A DNA stretch of 40,515 nucleotides from an uncultured Clostridia bacterium (GCA_934101145.1 CAKOPZ010000010.1:1-40515), one strand, 5' to 3'. Shown: positions 32,713 to 40,506, numbered from the stretch's first letter. The notes: a model not told the origin generated them from the sequence alone. Translations and numbers: made by a program.

Positions 32713-34428
32713 TTATTTGCATACTATATCTCTTACTTCATTTGCCAAAGACTTGTCAACATAGATACATAAATCCTTATATATTATTTTTTCATATGTG
32801 TTTAAATCTTTAGCTTTTAACTCTACTACTCCAGAAATTACATCTGATACAATAACTATTTGATTAGGCTCTTCAAACACTTTTTCCAAAAATTCCCCAG
32901 CCTGAAGTAGATAATTGTAATAATTATAATTTCCCAGCTTGACAACCTTATAATTATCTAGAAAAATCCTTGTCCTCTTTTCACTATTATACTCATATGG
33001 TGACATTTCTGTTGCCAATGCTTGATATATATCTGGATCATTCTTCAATATACATACTTGTTTTTCAAGATTCTTTGTAATCTCATTTTCTTCTAATATT
33101 TCTACCAATTGATGATAACTTATATCATCACATATTGCCACTCTATTAAGAGTAATTGCCCTACTTGTATAATAATAATATTCATAATATACAAATGATA
33201 TACAGGCTAATATTAGTGCTAATATAAAAATTTTTTTAGATTTCTTAAACAATTCTATCATTCCAATTGAAGCAAAATACATAATAAGAATATATAACGC
33301 ATTTGCTTTATTCGGTGTAGGAACACTTGCTATAAGAAGCCCTACCAATATAGTAGTAAATGCAATTGTTAAAAGAGCACTCACCTCATATTTCTTATTT
33401 TTAATACTATAAAATGTCTGTCTTAAGCAATTATAATATCCAATTAAAAATAATGGAATTATCATTAAATATATTGTTTCTTTATTTATAAATATAATTT
33501 GAAGACTTGTTAATCCCTTTTGTAATATATTTTGAGTACTTACCTCACTGCTTCTAAATAATAAAAGTTTTGGTATTGTAATTGGACCAAATTGAGTCCT
33601 TGTAAATACACCATAATTTAATAAAAGAAAATATATCAATGGTGCTGCAAGTATTGCTATGGGTATTGCAAATACACACAATGTACTAAATTTTATCTTT
33701 TTAATATAAAGCATATATATTGCCCATACTCCAAGAAATATTGGAAGTGTAATCCATGCTAAACAATATGTGTACAAAGTTATACCTACACTCACTCCTG
33801 CTATAAAATATTGATATTTCTTTTCTGCTCTATTCATTAAAAATAAACTAAGCATAAGCATTGATGAATATAAATTGCAATCTAGTGCTCTTCTTGTATT
33901 CTCTATATTCCATGGACATATTAAAATAAAAAATATAAACAGTAATGTTGTTAATTTATTTTTTGATTTTGAGACAAGCAAATAACTTGATATAATTGCA
34001 ACTATATACATTATTAAAAATGGAAGTCTACATATTGTCTGACTATATCCAAAAATCTTAATTAAAAGTACAGACATATAGCACCATAAAGAACTTTGCC
34101 CACCTCCAAAATTTGGTATATATAATGGATATGAATCAAGGTATCTTCCTACTCCATATTCAGCAATATTTTTTGCATCGTACATCCCTGCTGCTTCATC
34201 TACAGAAATTGCTGTTGGAAGTTCTCCAAATTTATATACTACACTTACAAAAAATATCATTATAAAAACTATCCATATCTTTTTATAATGTTTATTACAA
34301 AATTCCTCAATCTTATTAATCCCACAACCTTTTTTTATCTTGCCTTTTTCCTGCATATACTCTTGTATTTTTGCTACAACTATAAGTACAATCATAAATA
34401 TCATAATTACTAAATTAAATTCATTCAT
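32713..34428 (-). CDS. GT-C (PMT/ArnT-like) membrane glycosyltransferase
   Basis: The 571-residue protein has an N-terminal helix, a short cytosolic part, and at least ten more helices. After the second helix the extracytoplasmic loop has VDEAAGMYDAKNIAEYGVG and YIPNFGGGQSSLWCYMSVLLIKIFG, the acidic first-loop pattern of GT-C enzymes such as PMT, ArnT and GT39/GT83. These transfer sugars from lipid-phosphate donors on the outer face. The C-terminal 150 residues are soluble. Donor and acceptor are unknown. A TTGAAA/TAGGAT promoter lies 42 bases upstream. The gene stands alone, convergent with htrA. Confidence 0.65.
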   Translation of the reverse strand: MNEFNLVIMIFMIVLIVVAKIQEYMQEKGKIKKGCGINKIEEFCNKHYKKIWIVFIMIFFVSVVYKFGELPTAISVDEAAGMYDAKNIAEYGVGRYLDSYPLYIPNFGGGQSSLWCYMSVLLIKIFGYSQTICRLPFLIMYIVAIISSYLLVSKSKNKLTTLLFIFFILICPWNIENTRRALDCNLYSSMLMLSLFLMNRAEKKYQYFIAGVSVGITLYTYCLAWITLPIFLGVWAIYMLYIKKIKFSTLCVFAIPIAILAAPLIYFLLLNYGVFTRTQFGPITIPKLLLFRSSEVSTQNILQKGLTSLQIIFINKETIYLMIIPLFLIGYYNCLRQTFYSIKNKKYEVSALLTIAFTTILVGLLIASVPTPNKANALYILIMYFASIGMIELFKKSKKIFILALILACISFVYYEYYYYTSRAITLNRVAICDDISYHQLVEILEENEITKNLEKQVCILKNDPDIYQALATEMSPYEYNSEKRTRIFLDNYKVVKLGNYNYYNYLLQAGEFLEKVFEEPNQIVIVSDVISGVVELKAKDLNTYEKIIYKDLCIYVDKSLANEVRDIVCK

Positions 34429-34469
34429 CTATATCACCTAATACTTTATCTTTAATATTTTACATTAAT

Positions 34470-34498
34470 ATCCTATCATTAAAAGAAAATTTTTTCAA
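34470..34498 (-). promoter_or_regulatory. Promoter of the GT-C gene
   Basis: The minus strand has TTGAAA (34493-34498) and an extended -10 TGATAGGAT (TAGGAT at 34470-34475) with 17 bases between, placing the start near 34463. Confidence 0.5.
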
Positions 34499-34564
34499 TG
34501 TTTATTTTCTATTAAATCACATTTCGTTCACACAATGTTCAAATTATTCTATTATAATAAGCAC

Positions 34565-34660
34565 ATAGTTGATAAGCAATTACTCCATTTATCAACTATG
34601 TATAAGTAAAACATCCCCTTTTATTTTCAAAAAGCAACTACAAAGGTAGTTGCTTTTTTT
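34565..34660 (+). ncRNA. Candidate small RNA with two hairpins
   Basis: A plus-strand TATAAT (34553-34558) lies upstream of a 12-bp stem (CATAGTTGATAA from 34564 with its complement ending near 34600), a pyrimidine-rich linker (ACATCCCCTTTT) and a strong terminator at 34629-34660. No reading frame fits between. The layout, promoter then hairpin, single-stranded C-rich linker and U-tailed hairpin, is that of a trans-acting sRNA of about 95 bases. The -35 box is poor and I recognise no known family. Confidence 0.4.
34629..34660 (+). terminator. Terminator without an upstream protein gene
   Basis: A perfect 13-bp stem (34629-34641 with 34646-34658) and an AAAG loop are followed by T. No plus-strand coding gene precedes it for 2 kb, which supports the small RNA call. 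The remaining gap 34661-34758 shows nothing I can support. Confidence 0.75.
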
Positions 34661-34758
34661 ATGTATTAGGAAATTTCTTATTTTCTAGTATATAAAATCT
34701 ACAATATCTGTTGTCTTTGCGATTTCTTTTATTACATTTAGAAATTCAAATCTACAAA

Positions 34759-34785
34759 AAAATCCCTCATTAAATGAGGGATTTT
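34759..34785 (-). terminator. Terminator of the rpmG-rplL operon
   Basis: A perfect 12-bp stem, AAAATCCCTCAT (34759-34770) with ATGAGGGATTTT (34774-34785), is followed on the minus strand by TTTTTTTG. It is 22 bases after the rplL stop codon. Confidence 0.9.
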
Positions 34786-34807
34786 AACTAACTTACATAT
34801 AAGAGAA

Positions 34808-35170
34808 TTAAGCTAATTCAACTACTGCTCCAACTTCTGTAAATTTAGCTTTTAATTCTTCAGCTTCTTCTTTAGAAGCTCCTTCTTTAACTGTTTTAGG
34901 TGCTCCATCAACTAAATCTTTAGCTTCTTTTAATCCTAATCCTGTAGCGTCTCTTACTACTTTGATAACTTGGATTTTGTTAGCTCCTGCTTCTTTTAAT
35001 ACAACATCAAATGATGTTTTTTCTTCAGCTGCTGCAGCTGCACCAGCTACTGGAGCTGCAACTGCTGCTGCAGATACTCCATATTTTTCTTCAATTCCTT
35101 TTACTAATTCTGATAATTCAACAACTGTTAAAGTATCGATTGTCTCTAATAATTCATCTATTTTTGCCAT
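34808..35170 (-). CDS. rplL: 50S ribosomal protein L7/L12
   Basis: The 120-residue protein has the N-terminal dimerisation helix pair (MAKIDELLETIDTLTVVELSELVKGIEEKYG), an Ala-rich hinge (AAAVAAPVAGAAAAAEE) and the C-terminal factor-binding domain with KIQVIKVVRDATGLGLKEAKDLVDGAPK. It forms the ribosomal stalk with L10 and recruits EF-Tu and EF-G. Start at 35170 has AAGGAGG upstream. It is last in the operon, separated from rplJ by an unusually long 240-base spacer. Confidence 0.97.
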   Translation of the reverse strand: MAKIDELLETIDTLTVVELSELVKGIEEKYGVSAAAVAAPVAGAAAAAEEKTSFDVVLKEAGANKIQVIKVVRDATGLGLKEAKDLVDGAPKTVKEGASKEEAEELKAKFTEVGAVVELA

Positions 35171-35410
35171 TTTAAATATCCTCCTTATAATTTATAATTA
35201 ATTTTGCAAACTGGCACGTTTGCTTTTTTATTTTTTAAATTAATCAAAAACAAGTATTGCAACAACGCAAGACGAAGTTTTTCATTAATTGAATTTAATT
35301 TTAATCAAATTTAACAAGGCAACCTAGCGGAAATTTTTGAAACTATACGTTTGTATGTTGAAAAAATTTTATGCGAAGGTTAACGCAGTTAAATGCAGGT
35401 TAAAATTAAA
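35171..35410 (-). other. Long spacer between rplJ and rplL
   Basis: These 240 non-coding bases separate two genes that are usually tens of bases apart. A hairpin, GCAAAC-GTGCCA-GTTTGC (35206-35223), is followed by TTTTTTATTTTTT on the plus strand, so it faces away from the operon. The rest has several imperfect GCAA/AACGC repeats. I see no protein gene. It may hold an extra promoter or processing site for rplL. Confidence 0.4.
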
Positions 35411-35911
35411 TTATGCGTTTTCTTTTTGGCTTTTAACAGCATCCAACGCAACAGCAAGTTTTGTAATATTTCCAAGCAATGCTCCAGCAAGTTTTGCAAG
35501 AAGTTCTTGTCTTGATGGAAGTTTTGCAAGTGTAATAATTTCTTCTGCTGTCATTACTTTACCCTCTATGATTCCACCTTTAATTTTATAGAAATCATGA
35601 TCCTTTGTAAAGTTATAGATTGCTTTAGCAGGTGCTAAATAATCTTCATTACTTGTAATTACAGCTGTAGGTCCTTCTAGTAAATCATCCAATCCAGATT
35701 CACCATTTAAGTCTAATGCTCTTTTTACAATGTTATTTTTAATAACTCTATATTCAGCATTTACATTTCTTAATTCTGCTCTTAATTTTGTAGCATCCTC
35801 AACTGTAATACCTCTATAATCTGTTAAAAGTATTATTTTTGTATCTTTTAAATCTTCAGCTAATTTTTTTACTGCTTCTTCTTTTTGTTTAATAATTATT
35901 TTGCTAGCCAA
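35411..35911 (-). CDS. rplJ: 50S ribosomal protein L10
   Basis: The 166-residue protein anchors the L7/L12 stalk to 23S rRNA. It starts LASKIIIKQKEEAVKKLAEDLK, contains LLTDYRGITVEDATKLRAELRN and YRVIKNNIVKRAL, and ends with the helix that binds L12 dimers (LLAKLAGALLGNITKLAVALDAVKSQ). I chose TTG 35911, with GAGGTG eight bases upstream; the frame open to 36013 runs through the leader RNA. The gene is preceded by an attenuator-like leader at 35912-36035. Confidence 0.95.
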   Translation of the reverse strand: MASKIIIKQKEEAVKKLAEDLKDTKIILLTDYRGITVEDATKLRAELRNVNAEYRVIKNNIVKRALDLNGESGLDDLLEGPTAVITSNEDYLAPAKAIYNFTKDHDFYKIKGGIIEGKVMTAEEIITLAKLPSRQELLAKLAGALLGNITKLAVALDAVKSQKENA

Positions 35912-36035
35912 TTGTTTCACCTCTTTCTCATATATAAGTAAAAAATCTGTATATATAGCCATAGAGGTAATATATACAGATTTTTCAATCCGCTCAATAT
36001 ATTGCCTCGGCAAGACTTATTTTATGCTTACTTTC
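35912..36035 (-). promoter_or_regulatory. Ribosomal protein L10 leader with attenuator hairpin
   Basis: Between rplA and rplJ the minus strand has CTTGCCGAGGCAATATATTG (upstream part) and then a perfect 16-bp hairpin (35941-35956 with 35970-35985) followed by TTTTTACTT, a terminator shape, just before the rplJ binding site. This position and layout match the L10 leader of Firmicutes, in which L10(L12)4 is thought to bind the leader and promote termination. Confidence 0.7.
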
Positions 36036-36043
36036 TTTGGCTA

Positions 36044-36727
36044 TTATTTTTGATCAATATACATACTTGGTCCCATTGTTGTAGATATAGCTACACTCTT
36101 AATATATTGTCCTTTTGCAGCTGCTGGTTTAGCTTTTATTATAGCTCCAATAACTGTTTCATAGTTTTCTAGTAATTTTTCTGTTCCAAATGAAACTTTA
36201 CCAAATCCTAAGTGAATAATATTTGTTTTATCTAGTCTATACTCAACTTTACCTGATTTAATATCTTTTATTGCTTTAGCAACATCCATTGTTACAGTTC
36301 CTGATTTTGGGTTTGGCATTAATCCTTTTGGTCCTAATACTTTACCAAGTCTTCCTACAACACCCATCATATCTGGAGTTGCAACTATAACATCATAATC
36401 AAACCAGTTTTCTTTTTCAATTTTTGGTATTAGCTCTTCTGCTCCAACAAAATCAGCTCCTGCTTTTTCAGCTTCTTCTGCTTTTGGTCCTTTAGCAAAT
36501 ACTAATACTTTCAATGTTTTACCTGTACCATTTGGAAGTACTGTTGTACCTCTTACTTGTTGGTCAGCTTGCTTTGAATCAACACCTAATTTAACGTGTA
36601 ATTCAACTGTTTCATCAAATTTAGCTTTTGGCATTTTTTCAATTACCTCTAGTGCCTCTTTTGCACTATAAGCTTTTGATGAATCAATTAGCTTTTCAGC
36701 TTCTTGATATCTTTTACCTTTTTTCAT
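36044..36727 (-). CDS. rplA: 50S ribosomal protein L1
   Basis: The 227-residue protein has the two-domain L1 layout: start KKGKRYQEAEKLIDSSKAYSAKEAL, then FDETVELHVKLGVDSKQADQQVRGTTVLPNGTGK, and the signature VVATPDMMGVVGRLGKVLGPKGLMPNPKSGTVT. L1 forms the mobile stalk near the E site and, in many bacteria, represses its own mRNA. Start at 36727 has GGGAGG upstream. It follows rplK by 51 bases and precedes the L10 leader. Confidence 0.97.
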   Translation of the reverse strand: MKKGKRYQEAEKLIDSSKAYSAKEALEVIEKMPKAKFDETVELHVKLGVDSKQADQQVRGTTVLPNGTGKTLKVLVFAKGPKAEEAEKAGADFVGAEELIPKIEKENWFDYDVIVATPDMMGVVGRLGKVLGPKGLMPNPKSGTVTMDVAKAIKDIKSGKVEYRLDKTNIIHLGFGKVSFGTEKLLENYETVIGAIIKAKPAAAKGQYIKSVAISTTMGPSMYIDQK

Positions 36728-36778
36728 ATTTTACCTCCCTTGGTTCAAACGAGTATATAACTCTCCCAAAATTTAAAA

Positions 36779-37207
36779 TTAATCTTCTACAATAACACCC
36801 ATTGATCTTGCAGTACCTGCAACCATGCTCATGGCTGACTCCAATGATGCTGCATTTAAATCAGGCATTTTTTGTTTTGCTATTTCCTCAACTTGTGCTT
36901 TAGAAATTTTAGCAACTTTTTCTCTATTAGGCTTTCCAGAACCTTTTTCTATTTTTGCAGACTTTTTAATTAAAACTGCCATAGGTGGTTCTTTAGTGAT
37001 AAAACTAAATGATTTATCTTTGTAAACTGTAATAACAACAGGGATTATTAATCCTGCTTGTGAAGCTGTTCTATCGTTAAATTCCTTTACAAATTGCATA
37101 ATATTTACACCACTTGCACCTAATGCTGGACCTACTGGTGGAGCTGGTGAAGCTTTTCCTGCAGGTATTTGTAATTTAATTACATTACCGATTTCTTTTT
37201 CTGCCAT
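36779..37207 (-). CDS. rplK: 50S ribosomal protein L11
   Basis: The 142-residue protein has the canonical length and features: IGNVIKLQIPAGKASPAPPVGPALGASGVNIMQFVKEFN at the N terminus and the C-terminal rRNA-binding domain ending TARSMGVIV. It binds the GTPase-associated region of 23S rRNA. I chose ATG 37207 with GGAGGTG upstream; an upstream ATG at 37231 adds eight residues not found in L11. It lies between nusG and rplA. Confidence 0.97.
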   Translation of the reverse strand: MAEKEIGNVIKLQIPAGKASPAPPVGPALGASGVNIMQFVKEFNDRTASQAGLIIPVVITVYKDKSFSFITKEPPMAVLIKKSAKIEKGSGKPNREKVAKISKAQVEEIAKQKMPDLNAASLESAMSMVAGTARSMGVIVED

Positions 37208-37269
37208 CTTACTTAGCACCTCCTTTACCAATGAAATATGTATATTAATCTAAAAATTAGATTATAAAC

Positions 37270-37803
37270 TTAAACTTTTTGTACTTGAGAAAACTCTAAT
37301 TCAACAGGTGTTTCTCTTCCAAACATAGAAACAAGTACTTTTACCTTATGTTTCTCTTTATTAATTTCAGTTACAGTTCCAACAAAATCTTGTAATGGTC
37401 CATCCATTACTCTAACAGAATCATTAATATCATAATCAATGTTAACTTCTGATATTTCAAATCCCATTGCTCTAATTTCATCTTCAGTCAATGGAATAGG
37501 GTCTGTACCTGAACCAACAAATCCTGTAACACCTCTTGTATTTCTAACAATATACCATGTTTTCTCAGTTACAATCATTTTAATAAGTACATATCCCGGA
37601 AATACTTTTTTCAAATTAGTTTTTCTTTTTCCATCTTTTATTTCAATCTGTTCTTCCATTGGAACAATAATGTCAAAGAAATAATCACCTAATTCTCTAT
37701 TTTTAATAGTATTTTCAAGATCTGTCTTAACTTTATTTTCATAACCTGAATATGTATGAATTACATACCATCTTGGCACTAACTCGTTATTTTCTTGAGA
37801 CAT
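37270..37803 (-). CDS. nusG: Transcription antitermination/pausing factor NusG
   Basis: The 177-residue protein has the NGN domain (PRWYVIHTYSGYENKVKTDLEN, then FPGYVLIKMIVTEKTWYIVRNTRGVTGFVG) and a C-terminal KOW domain (DSVRVMDGPLQDFVGTVTEINKEKHKVKVLVSMFGRETPVELEF). NusG binds RNA polymerase, influencing pausing and Rho or ribosome coupling. Start at 37803 follows AAAGGAGG. It is 13 bases after secE. Confidence 0.97.
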   Translation of the reverse strand: MSQENNELVPRWYVIHTYSGYENKVKTDLENTIKNRELGDYFFDIIVPMEEQIEIKDGKRKTNLKKVFPGYVLIKMIVTEKTWYIVRNTRGVTGFVGSGTDPIPLTEDEIRAMGFEISEVNIDYDINDSVRVMDGPLQDFVGTVTEINKEKHKVKVLVSMFGRETPVELEFSQVQKV

Positions 37804-37816
37804 TTTCTAGCCTCCT

Positions 37817-38170
37817 TTAATTACTTTCAGCATTTTCCACAGCTTGATTTGCTTGTGTATCTTGTTCAGCATTAGAATTTGTATCAGTTTCATTTGACAC
37901 TTCATTTTCTACTACTGTATTAGTTGTTTCTACAACTTTTTTCAATTTTTCAATACCATATTCATTCATTTTTTCAAAAGCAAAGTCTAATACAAAAACA
38001 ATAATAGCTGTAATTAATACAATAGTAATAACAGCAACCGTGCTATTAAGCAATTGCTTTGGTGTTGGCCAAATCACTCTTTTTAATTCAGCTTTAAAGT
38101 CTTTCATAAAATGTGTTTTATCTTTATTTGACTTTTCTTTTACTTGCTTTTTATTTGTTTCTTTAGGCAT
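37817..38170 (-). CDS. secE: Preprotein translocase subunit SecE, with acidic tail
   Basis: The 117-residue protein has the SecE core FMKDFKAELKRVIWPTPKQLLNSTVAVITIVLITAIIVFVLDFAFE, that is the amphipathic helix with the WPT motif and a single membrane helix. SecE clamps SecY in the membrane. Gram-positive SecE is usually about 60-75 residues; this one has an extra C-terminal stretch of about 45 residues rich in Asn, Glu, Thr and Gln (NTVVENEVSNETDTNSNAEQ) of unknown use. Start at 38170 has AAGGGGG upstream. It lies between rpmG and nusG. Confidence 0.93.
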   Translation of the reverse strand: MPKETNKKQVKEKSNKDKTHFMKDFKAELKRVIWPTPKQLLNSTVAVITIVLITAIIVFVLDFAFEKMNEYGIEKLKKVVETTNTVVENEVSNETDTNSNAEQDTQANQAVENAESN

Positions 38171-38196
38171 GACTTTTCCCCCTTAAAAAGGTCTAA

Positions 38197-38361
38197 CTAT
38201 TTTGTTTCTTTATGTGTTGTACGTTTTTTACAGTATTTGCAATATTTTGCAACTTCTAGTCTTTCTGTATTATTCTTTTTATTTTTTTGTGTCATGTAAT
38301 TTCTTCTTTTACATTCTGTACATTCCAATGTAATTGGTTCTCTTGCTCCTTTTGCAGCCAT
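38197..38361 (-). CDS. rpmG: 50S ribosomal protein L33 (zinc-binding type)
   Basis: This 54-residue gene is below common size cut-offs. It starts MAAKGAREPITLECTECKRR, continues NYMTQKNKKNNTERLEVAKY and ends CKYCKKRTTHKETK. The four Cys (CxxC twice) mark the C+ zinc-binding L33. ATG 38361 has GGAGGTG upstream and the stop is TAG at 38197-38199. It is first in the rpmG-secE-nusG-rplK-rplA-rplJ-rplL transcript, the order normal for Firmicutes. Confidence 0.96.
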   Translation of the reverse strand: MAAKGAREPITLECTECKRRNYMTQKNKKNNTERLEVAKYCKYCKKRTTHKETK

Positions 38362-38391
38362 TTCATACACCTCCAGATATTAAGCATTTTT

Positions 38392-38420
38392 TTAAGCGTA
38401 TGTCTCTTACATACGCTTAA
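38392..38420 (-). promoter_or_regulatory. Hairpin at the 5' end of the rpmG operon mRNA
   Basis: TTAAGCGTATG and CATACGCTTAA (38392-38402 and 38410-38420) form a perfect 11-bp stem with a seven-base loop. The predicted transcription start (about 38416) lies in the outer arm, so the mRNA would begin with this structure. No T-run follows on the minus strand, so it is not a terminator for the operon. Confidence 0.55.
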
Positions 38421-38422
38421 AT

Positions 38423-38451
38423 ATTGTATCATCTTTTCTATTATATGTCAA
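38423..38451 (-). promoter_or_regulatory. Promoter of the rpmG-rplL operon
   Basis: The minus strand has consensus TTGACA (38446-38451) and an extended -10 TGATACAAT (TACAAT at 38423-38428) separated by 17 bases. The start is near 38416, about 55 bases before rpmG. Confidence 0.85.
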
Positions 38452-38583
38452 CCGTTTCCGGCAGTTTTCTTATCAATTCTTCCAATTTTTTTCATAATTT
38501 AAAATATAATAAAACTTTTTTATTAATAAAATTGGACTTTAACTCATATGCTAGCAAAAACTATAGTGTATATAGTAAAATAA

Positions 38584-39159
38584 TTATTTCCCTTTTCTTT
38601 TCTTCTTTTGAACTGAAAAGCCAAATTTTCCAACTTGCTTTCCAAGTGTAAAATATTTTCCATTTGCATATGTAATTAAATCACATTTACTTATATCAAA
38701 AGCACCATTTTCATCAATATATTTACTATCTGCATCAATAGAAAGAACCTCTGCAACAAACATATCATGCGATCCAAGCTTTTTTATTTCCTTTACCCTA
38801 CATTCTATTGCTACCGGAGCTTCTTTAATAATAGGGCATTTAACATTTTGTGCTTTTTCCTTTGTTAAATTCATTTCTTTAAATTTATCAACTTTAGCTC
38901 CTGATTTTACTCCACACCAATCAACTTTGTAAACTAGATCTTTATTTGTTAAATTAATAACAAACTCTTTTGATTCTTTTATAATATTATATGAATATCT
39001 CTCTGGCCTTACAGATATATAACACATTGCTGGATTTGTATTTAAAATTCCCGTCCATGCAACTGTTATAATATTACTATTTTCCATATCCCCACAAGAT
39101 ACCATAACAACTGGTAATGGATATATAAAAGTTCCAGGTTTCCAAATTGTTCTGCTCAT
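38584..39159 (-). CDS. Flavin reductase / flavoredoxin family protein
   Basis: The 191-residue protein has the FMN-binding split-barrel of the flavin reductase-like family: PLPVVMVSCGDMENSNIITVAWTGILNTNPAMCYISVRPERYSYNIIKES, then EFVINLTNKDLV, and GSHDMFVAEVLSIDAD. Relatives include flavoredoxins and NAD(P)H:flavin oxidoreductases that pass electrons through FMN; the partner here is unknown. I chose ATG 39159 because AGAGGT is 6-7 bases upstream; the ATG at 39165 is too close to it. The stretch of basic residues at the C terminus (QKKKRKGK) is unusual. It follows the gene at 39185 by 25 bases and may be cotranscribed. Confidence 0.85.
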   Translation of the reverse strand: MSRTIWKPGTFIYPLPVVMVSCGDMENSNIITVAWTGILNTNPAMCYISVRPERYSYNIIKESKEFVINLTNKDLVYKVDWCGVKSGAKVDKFKEMNLTKEKAQNVKCPIIKEAPVAIECRVKEIKKLGSHDMFVAEVLSIDADSKYIDENGAFDISKCDLITYANGKYFTLGKQVGKFGFSVQKKKRKGK

Positions 39160-39184
39160 TTTCATACCTCTTTATAAAATTATT

Positions 39185-40057
39185 TTATCTTGCCATTTCA
39201 GAATCACTAGATATTGCTCTTTGTTCATCCTTAGAACTTCTACCTTGTTGCATTTCTCTACTACGATATCTCATAACGGCATCTAAATCAGTTGAATCAT
39301 ATACCAACATATATTTATCATTTACTCTATATTCATAATTTCTAGAATTTTCTCTTTCGCTCTCAACTTCAAATTTTTCAGAATCATTTGGAACATTTCT
39401 TATTTCCCCTATATAACCTTCAGAATTTGAAAGCTCAATATTATTATATGAAAGTAACTCTGATAATACGGCATATTTATATTCAGGATTATCCATTTGT
39501 GTAAAATTAATATTGGTAAATACTTCTCTTTCAATTTTTTCATCTTTACTTATATTTAGAAGAACTCTATATTTATTTATTTGAGCTATCGTTCCATTCC
39601 ATTCTTTGTATGTAAGTCTTCCAATCTCTTGTATATCAATTTCATTATTTTTTTGGTCTACATATGTATGTAATTTTCTATTTTGTAATTCAGAATAGCA
39701 ACTTGCACCTGTCTCATTAAGCTCTTTTTTAAATCTATTACTCATATCATATTGTCTTTTAGCATCTCCAAGAATTTTCTCTCCATATAAACTCATAAAT
39801 TGTTTAGATGTAATATTATTTTCTAATATAATCTTTTGTATATCACCATCCTCAAATATTGTGCGAAGTTTTTCTAATATACTGCTCATTTCATCACACA
39901 TATCTATTTTTCCAGGTGTCTTATTTCTTTGATTGTTAACCAACATTTCAAAACCACTATACACTTTCTCTCTGTCTACTTTTTGACTATTTAATTTGCT
40001 TATTAATTTTGTAACTACCATGTTTGCAAATTTTTTTCTTTCATCATTTTTTTCCAT
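39185..40057 (-). CDS. Protein of unknown function, charged and largely helical
   Basis: This 290-residue protein belongs to no family I recognise. It has no signal peptide or membrane helix. The N-terminal 120 residues are helical and rich in Lys and Glu (KFANMVVTKLISKLNSQKVDREKVYSGFEMLVNN). The middle part has IGRLTYKEWNGTIAQINKYRVLLNISKDEKIEREVFTNI. The C terminus is polar and Arg/Ser/Glu-rich (RSREMQQGRSSKDEQRAIS), probably disordered. The start at 40057 has GAGGAGG upstream and a TTGCGT/TATAAT promoter lies at 40118-40146. It is followed by the flavin reductase gene. Confidence 0.6.
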   Translation of the reverse strand: MEKNDERKKFANMVVTKLISKLNSQKVDREKVYSGFEMLVNNQRNKTPGKIDMCDEMSSILEKLRTIFEDGDIQKIILENNITSKQFMSLYGEKILGDAKRQYDMSNRFKKELNETGASCYSELQNRKLHTYVDQKNNEIDIQEIGRLTYKEWNGTIAQINKYRVLLNISKDEKIEREVFTNINFTQMDNPEYKYAVLSELLSYNNIELSNSEGYIGEIRNVPNDSEKFEVESERENSRNYEYRVNDKYMLVYDSTDLDAVMRYRSREMQQGRSSKDEQRAISSDSEMAR

Positions 40058-40117
40058 AACTTATCCTCCTCATATTTTATATGTTTAAATATTTATATTT
40101 CGTAAACTCTACATAAT

Positions 40118-40146
40118 ATTATACTATAAAATAAAAAAAAACGCAA
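40118..40146 (-). promoter_or_regulatory. Promoter of the unknown gene and flavin reductase
   Basis: The minus strand has TTGCGT (40141-40146) and TATAAT (40118-40123) separated by 17 bases, mostly T. The -35 box lies in the arm of the upstream hairpin, and the hairpin T-run is the spacer. Confidence 0.6.
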
Positions 40147-40189
40147 ATTAAAGACTATATTCATCTAAATTTAATCTTTAATTTACGCT
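40141..40189 (-). terminator. Terminator hairpin between the rRNA and the unknown gene
   Basis: AAATTAAAGA (40145-40154) pairs with TCTTTAATTT (40175-40184) and the stem extends past one mismatch. On the minus strand it is followed by nine T. It could end rRNA transcription. From 40190 to 40389 I see only AT-rich non-coding sequence. Confidence 0.55.
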
Positions 40190-40389
40190 TTTTACAATCA
40201 ATTAAATAACTTTATTAAATATCTTTATTGTATGATATATGAATTTATGCAAAATAATTTTGCTATTTCTAATACAACTCATAATTTTCTATGCAATAAG
40301 AAAAATATCATCACATTCGTCAAAGCTCAAGGTATCTTAATCTTGTTTCAAAAGTAAAAATATTTGATTTATCTTATATAAAAAAAAAA

Positions 40390-40506
40390 GCCTGGCGACA
40401 ACCTATTTTCTCAACAGGGTAACCCGTAAATATCGTCGGCACATTGGAGCTTGACTTCTGTGTTCGGAATGGGAACAGGTATTTCCTCCATGTAATCATC
40501 ACCAGA
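40390..40506 (-). rRNA. rrf: 5S ribosomal RNA
   Basis: The minus strand reads CTGGTGATGATTACATGGAG, then the conserved loop region CCTGTTCCCATTCCGAACAC and AGAAGTCAAGCTC, then GGGTTACCCTGTTGAGA and the 3' end GTCGCCAGGC. The first and last bases pair (CTGGTGA with TCGCCAG) to form helix I. Length is about 117 bases, as usual. A run of ten T follows directly. The rest of an rRNA operon probably lies to the right of the window. Confidence 0.95.

Noticed and set aside
34429..34807. A missed protein gene between the GT-C gene and rplL
   Set aside because: All frames are broken by stops and no binding site with start is present; only the hairpins are notable.
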